Positions 32,409 through 38,503 of a DNA stretch of 38,503 nt are shown piece after piece. The stretch is from Chthoniobacterales bacterium (GTDB taxonomy: Bacteria > Verrucomicrobiota > Verrucomicrobiia > Chthoniobacterales > Terrimicrobiaceae), in contig JACSRU010000084.1 in assembly GCA_014879575.1 (NCBI GenBank), forward strand, positions 1 to 38,503, read 5' to 3'. Position numbers and translations under genes: made by a program. The notes under the pieces are model-generated. The model saw only the letters and a program-made list of their open reading frames with translations. It made no database searches and was not told the DNA's origin. Position 1 is the first letter of the stretch; the number at the start of each line of letters is the position of its first letter.

Positions 32409-33089
32409 CTATTTCCGCAGAAATCCGTTCCCGCCCTGGTAGTGAAAACTGTCCACGGGCAGGGCCTCCACGTGGCCGTCGCAGAAGAGCACGTTGTCCC
32501 TGTTTTGATGCCGGAGAGCTTTGAAATCCCGATACATGTAATGCGCATTGCGCAGGGCGATGTCCCCGTTTATTTCGACATCCGCGACGAGCAGTGTCGC
32601 GGAGGGGTTTTCAATACTGGCCAGACGCTTGCCCTCGGACGGGATGACGTTGGGGTTGAACGTGTTCATCCCGTAGGAAGTCTTCTGCCGGTCCGTCGGG
32701 CCGGCAAGGTTCCAGTCCTTTTTTCCGGGACAGCGAAAAACACCATCGAAACACCGCTTGTTCTTTTCCGCAGTTGTGGTGGCGGGTCCGTCGTCCAAAT
32801 ACGAACCGACTTGGAACATGAACGTTCGATCCGGCCAAAGCTTGGTGTTGTCTTTGGCGGGCGGCAGGGTGCCGTCATGGTCGGCCGCAAAGGCAAACAA
32901 GCCTTTGCCGATTTCCCTGAGATGGGACGCGCACTTCGCCGTCCGGCTGGACTCGACGGTGCGCGTCAGGACCGGGAAAACGAGCGCGGCGAGCAGGGCG
33001 ATGATGCCGACCGACATGAGGACTTCGATCAAAGTAAACCCGGCGGGATGGCGATGCCGGCAGGGGCTGGAAGGAATATTTGGTGTCAT
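32409..33089 (-). CDS. Type II secretion-like pseudopilin
   Basis: A 226-residue prepilin-like protein. After a 16-residue basic leader comes GFTLIEVLMSVGIIALLAAL, the type III signal cleaved by prepilin peptidase before F, with the conserved Glu at mature position 5. The soluble part has paired cysteines and ends in LFCDGHVEAL, the DGH motif common in the large pseudopilin families of Planctomycetes and Verrucomicrobia. Its ATG overlaps the glycosidase stop (ATGA, 33086-33089), so it is the last gene of the carbohydrate operon. It probably forms part of a secretion pseudopilus or a surface filament; no secretion machinery is present nearby. Confidence 0.88.
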   Translation of the reverse strand: MTPNIPSSPCRHRHPAGFTLIEVLMSVGIIALLAALVFPVLTRTVESSRTAKCASHLREIGKGLFAFAADHDGTLPPAKDNTKLWPDRTFMFQVGSYLDDGPATTTAEKNKRCFDGVFRCPGKKDWNLAGPTDRQKTSYGMNTFNPNVIPSEGKRLASIENPSATLLVADVEINGDIALRNAHYMYRDFKALRHQNRDNVLFCDGHVEALPVDSFHYQGGNGFLRK

Positions 33090-35620
33090 GGCGCGGGAGG
33101 GTTCATGATGACGAAGGGGGCGGAATCGGTGGATTTGTTTGCGACAATGCCCGGCACGATCTGCAGGGCATGGGCGCGCACCACTCCGTCGTTGTCGTTG
33201 ACGGCGATATTGAGCCGGAATCCTTCACGCAGCATCTGATCGGTAAGACCCAGTTCGCGGCGTGACAGCCGGGCGGTATAGATGCGTTCCTCCCCCTGTC
33301 TCTCGACGTCGAGAAGAATGCGGCATTCTTTCATGCCTGGTGGCCGGGCCCAGTTGGCGGTGAGCGGTTTCCCTGCGTTGTCTTCGGCGAAGCCGAGCTC
33401 CCAGGTGCCGTCCTGTCCCGGCAGGGCGAGCATACATTGCACGCTGTCACCTTTCCACATGGCCACCGCAGATTCGTTCTGGAAGTGTTTGTTGTCCGTC
33501 ACGCGGATCCTCAGTCGGAGCTCATCCCGGTCAACCGCGAACCAGATTTTTGCACTGAGATCCCGGGCGCCTTTCCAACGATGCGGTATCATGTGGGGGT
33601 CCGCCTCGATGAAGGAAAGGAGCTGTTCCTGGCGATCGAGAACGATGTCCGGTGGACGCCCCTCCGTATCGGGAGGAACCACGATGGTGCCGTAATGCAC
33701 AGGGATCAGAACGCGTCCCTCATACGGCAGCCCCTGGAAGTCGTAGCTAATCCGCAATTTGCCGTCCCGCCCGAAGCGGTAATTTTCATCATCCGGCAGC
33801 TTCACGGTGATGGCCGATGTCACGGAACCTTCCGGAGGCGCGGTCAACTCCGGTGCTGCCGGTCGAACGATCGTCATCACACTGGGAATCTCCCACGCCG
33901 TCCGTATGGGGACCGGTGTTCTCGAAGGATTGTAAAACACGCATTCGACCGTGACCTCGGAACCCGGAGCTCCGAAGAATGCGCGGGACGGCCCGGCCAG
34001 TCGGCTGACGAGTTCGATGGTCGTGGCACCCCGAGCCAGGAGGTATTGCGGCGTTTTTGACGAATTCACCACCACGAGATCCCCGTGGACAGCCAGCGGT
34101 TCGGCGTTGCCGTCGATGTCGATGAGGCTGACTTCGGTCGCACCGGGCAGGCGGAGGAGAACCTGCTCATTCTGGCTGGCGCGGTCTTCGTTCCAGAAAA
34201 TCAGCAACTTGTCGTCGGTGCTGTCGAAAAGGAAGAACCAGCGATTTTTTCCGGCGTCGAGTTGCATCCGATACGATCGTGGCGGCATGTAGCGGGCGAG
34301 GGTATTGAAAGCCATATAGGCGGGTTTGGGTTCCATGTCCCGGGTGAGCAGGCCGAAGTGATGCTCCGGATTGCCGGGATCGACGCCATCGTTGCGCAAG
34401 TCATACCAAAAATACCCGACGCCTCCGCGGGCTCGGGCGAAGGTGGCCTTTTTGACCAGCGTCTCGGCCTGGGCTTTTTCTGTCCCGTGGAGGGAGTGCT
34501 CTGCCACCTCGTTGAAGAGAATCGGCGGAGGCGGAGTGCCAAGGGCGGAGCGCAAATCGGCATAGGGGCCGTCCACCACCTGCGCGAACCGCTCAAAGGA
34601 CCCATGTTCATGGATGGCGTGAAAGTCCATCTGCGCGCCCAGTTCCTTCACAACGCGCTCCTGAAGGTCGGGATTCTTTTTTCGCGAGGGGTGATCGTAG
34701 AGGGTGGCGAATCCGCCGTTCATGACCTGGTTTTCCGGATCGACGGCTTTGAGTTCCTCGCGGGCGGTCTTGAACAGCTCGAGGTATTCCCCGGTTGTTC
34801 CCTTCCAGAATCCTTCCAAATCCGGCTCATTCCAGACCTCCCACAGACGGATGCGTCCCTTGAAGCGTTCCGCATAGGCGCGAACAAACATTCTCCATGC
34901 GGCCAGATCGGGCATGGCCCGGTTCCAGTCGAGCCAGTTGGCGCTGAGCTGACTGGCCTTCGGCGCCGCCCACCTTGTGGTGTAGGCAAGGAGAACTTGG
35001 AGCCGCATCTTTTGGTTTTCCGTTGCATCAACAATTTCGTCGATCACGTCCCATTTCCATTCGGCGGCCGAGTCCGGCTGGATGCGCTCCCAGCCCACGC
35101 CATTCCGCATGATCTTGCAGCCGATAAACCCGGCCGCCGCGATTTCCTTCTGCCGCTCGCGGGATGACACCCGCTGGGAATGGGCGCAGATGCCCAGAAG
35201 GAACTCGGGCGTGGTGTCATTCGGTCCCGCGGGATCAAGATACCCGAAGTGGATTTTCCGCTTCACACCGCGGCCTGGCAAACCTTCCCCCTGGGCGGCA
35301 TACTCGACAACCCATGCGCCCATCGGGCGTCCGTCCAACGGCCAGGCCAGCTTTTTCTCCCCTCCCGGTGGCAAGGCGACACGTTCCCGGATCGTTTCTT
35401 CCCCGCCGGACGGAGCGGTGAACTTGGCGGAAAACTCCACTTCGATGGCGGTGTCGCCTGTGTTTGTGAGGACAAACCCAAAGTCCTTCGCCGCGGCGGG
35501 CGTGACCACGGGCCAATCCTTTTCCCAGGGAATGTCCACCCGCAGCGAGGCCGTCAGATCCGGGCAGGCACCAAGCCAGATCGCCAGGCAGACGAACGGG
35601 ATGAAAGTCCTTCGTTTCAC
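33086..35620 (-). CDS. Large secreted glycosidase (clan GH-A, GH39-like) with C-terminal CBM9-like domain
   Basis: An 844-residue secreted protein. Its signal peptide ends near 24. A beta-sandwich domain (about 25-125) precedes a (beta/alpha)8 domain (about 135-450). LWEVWNEPDLEGFW holds the NE acid/base pair (E265), and PPILFNEVAEHS offers E371 as nucleophile; together these mark clan GH-A, closest in feel to GH39/GH5-type enzymes. Beta-sandwich domains follow (about 450-640), and residues about 650-844 resemble a family 9 carbohydrate-binding-like domain (SAKIWFAVDRDELRLRIRVT, WKGDSVQCMLAL, FRLNIAVNDNDG). The GTG start lies 17 bp after the upstream gene with AGGGA about ten bases before it. 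The substrate is unknown; uronic or xylo-configured glycans are guesses. Confidence 0.85.
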   Translation of the reverse strand: MKRRTFIPFVCLAIWLGACPDLTASLRVDIPWEKDWPVVTPAAAKDFGFVLTNTGDTAIEVEFSAKFTAPSGGEETIRERVALPPGGEKKLAWPLDGRPMGAWVVEYAAQGEGLPGRGVKRKIHFGYLDPAGPNDTTPEFLLGICAHSQRVSSRERQKEIAAAGFIGCKIMRNGVGWERIQPDSAAEWKWDVIDEIVDATENQKMRLQVLLAYTTRWAAPKASQLSANWLDWNRAMPDLAAWRMFVRAYAERFKGRIRLWEVWNEPDLEGFWKGTTGEYLELFKTAREELKAVDPENQVMNGGFATLYDHPSRKKNPDLQERVVKELGAQMDFHAIHEHGSFERFAQVVDGPYADLRSALGTPPPPILFNEVAEHSLHGTEKAQAETLVKKATFARARGGVGYFWYDLRNDGVDPGNPEHHFGLLTRDMEPKPAYMAFNTLARYMPPRSYRMQLDAGKNRWFFLFDSTDDKLLIFWNEDRASQNEQVLLRLPGATEVSLIDIDGNAEPLAVHGDLVVVNSSKTPQYLLARGATTIELVSRLAGPSRAFFGAPGSEVTVECVFYNPSRTPVPIRTAWEIPSVMTIVRPAAPELTAPPEGSVTSAITVKLPDDENYRFGRDGKLRISYDFQGLPYEGRVLIPVHYGTIVVPPDTEGRPPDIVLDRQEQLLSFIEADPHMIPHRWKGARDLSAKIWFAVDRDELRLRIRVTDNKHFQNESAVAMWKGDSVQCMLALPGQDGTWELGFAEDNAGKPLTANWARPPGMKECRILLDVERQGEERIYTARLSRRELGLTDQMLREGFRLNIAVNDNDGVVRAHALQIVPGIVANKSTDSAPFVIMNPPAP

Positions 35621-35637
35621 GACAAAGGGATCCCTGA

Positions 35638-36258
35638 CTAGTCGGAAATCTTTTTCGCGGAGATATCGTCGATGAAAAGGGCTCCTCCGTCGGAATTCCA
35701 GTTTTTATTGCCGATGCCAAAGCCGAGAAACCGAACGGGAAAATCCATCACACCATCCACACGCAGCCCCCACGATGCGGAATGCGCGGCCAGGGGGGCG
35801 TCCGTATTGACAATCCATCTTATCTCCGTCCAGCCGGGCTCGCCCGGAGCCGTGATTGGCGCGGTATATTGAAAGGTTTCCTGACCCCCATCCACCAGGC
35901 GGAGACCCAGCGATTTCAACTCGTGCGGGCATTGTTCGAGATTGATCTTCGCGGTGATCTCATAGACGCCGGAGCTCCGAATCAAGGCTTCCCCCGGTTT
36001 TGAAAGACGGCCCGCCACATGGGAGCCCGAAACGTCCTTCCAGGAAAGCCTCAAAACGAGGTTGCCGGAATCGGCGGGGTCGGCGACGACCTCGCAATGG
36101 GAATCCGCGTGGGAGTTGATATCGACGGCGACTTCCGGAGAGGATTCAAAGTCGATCACCGTTTCGGCCGAGACCGTCGCCGCAGCGAACAATCCGGCTC
36201 CCGCCAGAACGGCGGAAAAGGCGGTTGTCGAAAAAAAGGGGGCGATTCGAAGTTTCAC
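35638..36258 (-). CDS. Secreted carbohydrate-binding-like beta-sandwich protein
   Basis: A 206-residue exported protein. The signal peptide APFFSTTAFSAVLAGAGLFA (cleavage near 30) leads into one predicted jelly-roll domain. It begins ETVIDFESSPEVAVDI and ends GGALFIDDISAKKI, the typical start (D-F-E) and end (F-I-D-D-I) of CBM4/CBM11-like or galactose-binding-like domains. WKDVSGSHVAGRLSKPGEAL and GWTEIRWIVNT fit the inner strands. The GTG at 36258 was chosen because it overlaps the preceding stop (GTGA) and directly precedes the signal peptide; the longer in-frame ATG at 36330 lies inside the PEP-CTERM gene. It probably holds or presents glycan for the following glycosidase. No catalytic residues seen. 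Confidence 0.75.
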   Translation of the reverse strand: MKLRIAPFFSTTAFSAVLAGAGLFAAATVSAETVIDFESSPEVAVDINSHADSHCEVVADPADSGNLVLRLSWKDVSGSHVAGRLSKPGEALIRSSGVYEITAKINLEQCPHELKSLGLRLVDGGQETFQYTAPITAPGEPGWTEIRWIVNTDAPLAAHSASWGLRVDGVMDFPVRFLGFGIGNKNWNSDGGALFIDDISAKKISD

Positions 36259-37034
36259 AGGAAACGAGTGGCAACACGGCGACGGGAGACCGCCAGCAGC
36301 GCAAGGCTTCCAAGGAACACTGCTGCGCAAGTGGAAGGTTCGGGAACGGCCGTGAATGCAATGGAAGCACCCGCGGGGTTGGGAGTATTAACTCCGGTGA
36401 ACGCTGTCGTGGGGGAGAAGCCTCCATCTGCGGCCATATCGTAGCGGCGAATGATGGCGTCGAAGCCGGAGGCATCGCCATCGTAGGAAATCAAGCCGGC
36501 GGGCGCGCCATAGACATTTCCGTTTGCTCCGTCGCCATTGATCGCAAACCCCGAGAAAACCACGTCTCCATTCACAAGATTGGGCAAGGTCGTGTTGATC
36601 TGGAGATCACTCGGCAGGTCGAAACTGGTTCCCGCCGCCGTTTTGATGGCGCCGGTGTTGATGCCGCTCGCCACCCCCCAGTAGCCGATTTCCAAGCTGG
36701 CCGATCCCAGGCCGGCATTCAGAATCAGCGCGCCGTTGTCAGCAGGATTGATCAGATAAGCCAAGGCTACACGCCCATTCGTGGGGGTGACCACCGTCAT
36801 CGCCGTGCCGCCATAGGTCGCGCTGTTCAGGGCGTTTGCATCGGACGCAAAAAAGACAAACACAGCCGAATCCGTGTTGACGATGTCTCCGAACGTGTGG
36901 ATGGTGAAGGTGCTTGAGGGCGGATTTCCACTGTAGGTGCCGGTATCTGAAATCATGACGGCAGCCGGCAGGGATGTGGCAAGGAACGCCAGACAAGGGA
37001 GGATTAGAATTCGAGCGAGGGATGTGAATTTCAT
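36255..37034 (-). CDS. PEP-CTERM sorting-domain protein
   Basis: A 259-residue exported protein. A signal peptide (LARILILPCLAFLATSLPAA) is followed by a beta-rich, Gly/Asn/Thr-rich domain of about 200 residues. The C-terminal sorting signal is VPEPSTCAAVFLGSLALLAV followed by SRRR: the PEP box, a hydrophobic helix and basic residues recognised by exosortase-type enzymes. Such proteins reach the cell surface or exopolysaccharide matrix. The ATG at 37034 removes an upstream segment without signal character. It is the first gene after the regulator and has a candidate operator in front. It overlaps the next gene by four bases. No exosortase in the window. Confidence 0.9.
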   Translation of the reverse strand: MKFTSLARILILPCLAFLATSLPAAVMISDTGTYSGNPPSSTFTIHTFGDIVNTDSAVFVFFASDANALNSATYGGTAMTVVTPTNGRVALAYLINPADNGALILNAGLGSASLEIGYWGVASGINTGAIKTAAGTSFDLPSDLQINTTLPNLVNGDVVFSGFAINGDGANGNVYGAPAGLISYDGDASGFDAIIRRYDMAADGGFSPTTAFTGVNTPNPAGASIAFTAVPEPSTCAAVFLGSLALLAVSRRRVATRFL

Positions 37035-37093
37035 AGCAGGTGAACCGTACCGCCAGTCCATGGGAAAGGAAATACAATTTTATCGAACAAGCA

Positions 37094-37107
37094 ACAAAGT
37101 GTTATGA
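37094..37107. promoter_or_regulatory. Operator site A before the PEP-CTERM operon
   Basis: ACAAAGTGTTATGA at 37094-37107 is identical over 14 bases to the inverted copy at 38212-38225. It contains a near-palindromic core, GTGTTATGATAC. It overlaps the stop codon of the GntR/LacI gene and lies about 60 bp before the PEP-CTERM ATG. It is placed to control that operon separately from the regulator gene. Confidence 0.7.
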
Positions 37108-38199
37108 TACTCTGGCATGGACTTTTGGCGCGGATCCTGTGGATTCCCGGACATCCAGCCGGCAAGGAATCTTGGTGGCAAGTACGAGACCGGGGTCGCG
37201 GTCGAAGCGTTGTTGAAGGACCTGCGCCGCGGTTTCGCCCCACGCCTCGAGCGGAACGCCGACTTCGGTGACCGAGGGAATGAGGAGGGCGTTGGCTCCC
37301 TCGAATCCACAACACGAGGCGAGGCTGCAGTCGTGCGGCACGCGGATGCCCGCCTCGTGGAAGGCCCGGAGCACGCCGGCGGCACCTGCGGCGCTGGCCA
37401 CAACGGCCGCCGTGAACGGCAGGCGTTTTTCGTTGTTGGCCAGGAACGCCCACAAACCGCGCCAGGCACCCAACTGACTGTCCTCGCCTTCCCGCACCCC
37501 GCACTCGACGACGCAAGGCGGTTCGAAATCGAGGGTTTCCGCCAGTTCCAAAAACATGGTTCTCCGCTGGGCCACTTCGTAATATTCGGGCTCGTTGACG
37601 ATCAGTCCCAGGCGGCGGTGTCCGAGTTCCCGCAGGTGCTTGAGAAGCATCATGATGCCGTGAAGGTCGTTTCCGGTCACATAATCCAGATCGAGCGATC
37701 CGGACTCCCTGCCATAGGCGAGAACCGGCACTTTTTGCTGGAGCAGCAAGTTAAAGAAACTGCGCCGGGGGTCCACCAGGCTTGCGCTCACAATATGGGC
37801 AGCCGCTCCGGGATCAGGGGTATCAATCGGGTCATCATAGGTGGGATCGTGACGCTTCACGATCATCTTCCATCCGGCCTTGGCAACGGCCTTCCCGAGA
37901 CTCAATTCCTTGCGATCGAGTTGCACCGAAGGGTATTGCGGCCGATGAAACTCGATGCAGCGCACCGCCTTTTGAGAGCTCACATACACCCCGCTGCCGT
38001 GACGGATATCGACAAGCCCTTCGGCCTGCAACTGCTTGAGGGCAAAATTGACGGATTGCAGGCTCATGCCGTACCGCTTGACCAGACTGCGCAGCGACGG
38101 CAATCGGGCGCCGATTGGCATGCGTTGAATGCGATGTCGCAGCGATTCGCACAAACCTTCGTACTTGCGTGGGCGTTTTGATTCGGAGATTGGGAGCAT
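37102..38199 (-). CDS. GntR/LacI hybrid transcriptional regulator
   Basis: A 365-residue sugar-type regulator. An N-terminal GntR winged helix (about 12-75; GARLPSLRSLVKRYGMSLQS, LKQLQAEGLVDIRHGSGVYV) is joined to a LacI/GalR-type periplasmic-binding-like sensor (about 90-350; VSASLVDPRRSFFNLLLQQK, LREELGH-like LRELGHRRLGLI, DCSLASCCGF, EVGVPLEAWGETAAQVL). This is the AraR arrangement: DNA released when a sugar binds. Carbohydrate genes follow on the same strand and a 14-bp site is present before both the regulator and those genes, so autoregulation and control of the operon are likely. The inducer is unknown. The start ATG 38199 has no clear ribosome site. Confidence 0.88.
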   Translation of the reverse strand: MLPISESKRPRKYEGLCESLRHRIQRMPIGARLPSLRSLVKRYGMSLQSVNFALKQLQAEGLVDIRHGSGVYVSSQKAVRCIEFHRPQYPSVQLDRKELSLGKAVAKAGWKMIVKRHDPTYDDPIDTPDPGAAAHIVSASLVDPRRSFFNLLLQQKVPVLAYGRESGSLDLDYVTGNDLHGIMMLLKHLRELGHRRLGLIVNEPEYYEVAQRRTMFLELAETLDFEPPCVVECGVREGEDSQLGAWRGLWAFLANNEKRLPFTAAVVASAAGAAGVLRAFHEAGIRVPHDCSLASCCGFEGANALLIPSVTEVGVPLEAWGETAAQVLQQRFDRDPGLVLATKIPCRLDVRESTGSAPKVHARVS

Positions 38200-38211
38200 G
38201 ATTGGCCTGTG

Positions 38212-38225
38212 TCATAACACTTTGT
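38212..38225. promoter_or_regulatory. Operator site B in the regulator promoter
   Basis: TCATAACACTTTGT at 38212-38225 is the exact reverse complement of site A. Here the core is GTGTCATAACAC (38210-38221 on the plus strand), with arms GTGT and ACAC fully symmetric. It sits about 13 bp before the regulator ATG and over its probable -10. Confidence 0.7.
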
Positions 38226-38253
38226 ATAGAGTAAAGTCAAAATGTCTTTACTC
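38216..38253 (-). promoter_or_regulatory. Promoter of the GntR/LacI gene with overlapping 8-bp dyad
   Basis: On the minus strand TTGACT (38240-38235) matches the -35 consensus at 5/6. TGTTAT follows after 15 bp as a possible -10 inside operator site B. Around the -35 lies a perfect inverted repeat, GAGTAAAG (38229-38236) and CTTTACTC (38246-38253), 9-nt spacer, which may be a second regulator site or serve the divergent gene. Confidence 0.45.
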
Positions 38254-38285
38254 ATCGGTTTTGTCGGCTCAACGATGATGACATC

Positions 38286-38447
38286 ATGCGTTCCCCCATT
38301 GTGTGGAAATCCCTGGCGTTCCCTCTCGCATTCTTTATGGCTGGTCTGTCAGTCGGCGCCGGGTCCGCGTCCTTGCCCGAGGAGGGGGGGCCGGCGGAAA
38401 GCATGGTCCGTCATCCTCAGGTTGGGGTCTGCACGGAATGGCACTAA
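38286..38447 (+). CDS. Short secreted ORF, possibly truncated gene
   Basis: A 53-residue frame divergent from the regulator. It starts MRSPIVWKSLAFPLAFFMAG and continues through a small-residue cleavage region (SVGAGSAS), a convincing signal peptide. Only about 24 mature residues follow (ending VGVCTEWH) before TAA. Its start is embedded in a 13-bp palindrome, ATGATG-A-CATCAT (38275-38287), and no Shine-Dalgarno is visible. Sharing the regulator's promoter region suggests a secreted carbohydrate-related gene. The stop so soon after the signal peptide suggests a truncated or frameshifted larger gene continuing past the window edge. A genuine small secreted peptide is the alternative. Confidence 0.45.
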   Translation: MRSPIVWKSLAFPLAFFMAGLSVGAGSASLPEEGGPAESMVRHPQVGVCTEWH

Positions 38448-38503
38448 CTTAAGGGCTCTTTAGGACGATTTTCAACACCCACTTTTCGATGGGGCAGAGG
38501 GCC

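Overview
The window is about 38.5 kb of GC-rich, gene-dense chromosomal DNA from a Gram-negative bacterium. Most likely it is a member of Verrucomicrobiota, or less surely another PVC-group phylum. This is inferred from the mix of families: a PEP-CTERM protein, a pseudopilin with a C-terminal DGH motif, a GntR/LacI hybrid regulator, secreted glycosidases, a lone rpoA-rplQ pair, and outer-membrane proteins (BcsC, TolC). No 16S gene is present to confirm it.

Layout. 1-545: a 148-bp-period structured tandem repeat, then tRNA-Leu(GAG). 664-2914: rplU-rpmA with a terminator, then a GH20 hexosaminidase. 3014-3683: hicB, a broken hicA, two tandem perfect hairpins, a possible integrase-tail remnant and tRNA-Cys(GCA), which together look like a decayed integration site. 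3704-7248: a secreted SmpA-like protein, then an OmpA-type lipoprotein overlapping an FHA-ABCG transporter. 7264-10925: an XRE-type one-component regulator with a periplasmic-binding-protein-like domain, divergent from a probable serine palmitoyltransferase and a GNAT-like protein resembling bacterial ceramide synthase. 10988-12245: an Rrf2 regulator and an M23 peptidase.

12339-23303 is one long minus-strand transcription unit with several 4-bp start/stop overlaps. In transcription order it holds two tandem MinD/ParA-like ATPases, a tail-anchored coiled-coil protein, bcsA (with PilZ), bcsB, bcsZ, bcsC and a HIT hydrolase. It is a c-di-GMP-controlled cellulose (or related beta-glucan) secretion module with a probable ATPase-based positioning or assembly device. 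23533-25302 holds rpoA-rplQ with its own promoter and a clear intrinsic terminator. 25470-32210 holds an MBL-fold hydrolase, a TolC-type channel, a class A PBP-like protein and, divergently, a membrane CSS-EAL c-di-GMP phosphodiesterase that could oppose the signal read by BcsA.

32409-38199 is a minus-strand, probably substrate-inducible carbohydrate operon. It runs from the GntR/LacI regulator through a PEP-CTERM protein, a carbohydrate-binding-like protein and a large glycosidase to a pseudopilin. A 14-bp sequence occurs identically in the regulator's promoter and in front of the PEP-CTERM gene and is the likely operator. A short secreted ORF lies divergently at the right edge.

Best leads: the PBP whose transpeptidase SxxK and SxN motifs have become TxxT and GxN while its glycosyltransferase site looks intact; the same gene lacking a normal start codon beside a C6 run; the SPT/ceramide-synthase-like pair joined by a 146-bp out-of-frame overlap; the twin-ATPase cellulose operon, whose BcsZ has Asn where Asp is expected; and the paired operators.
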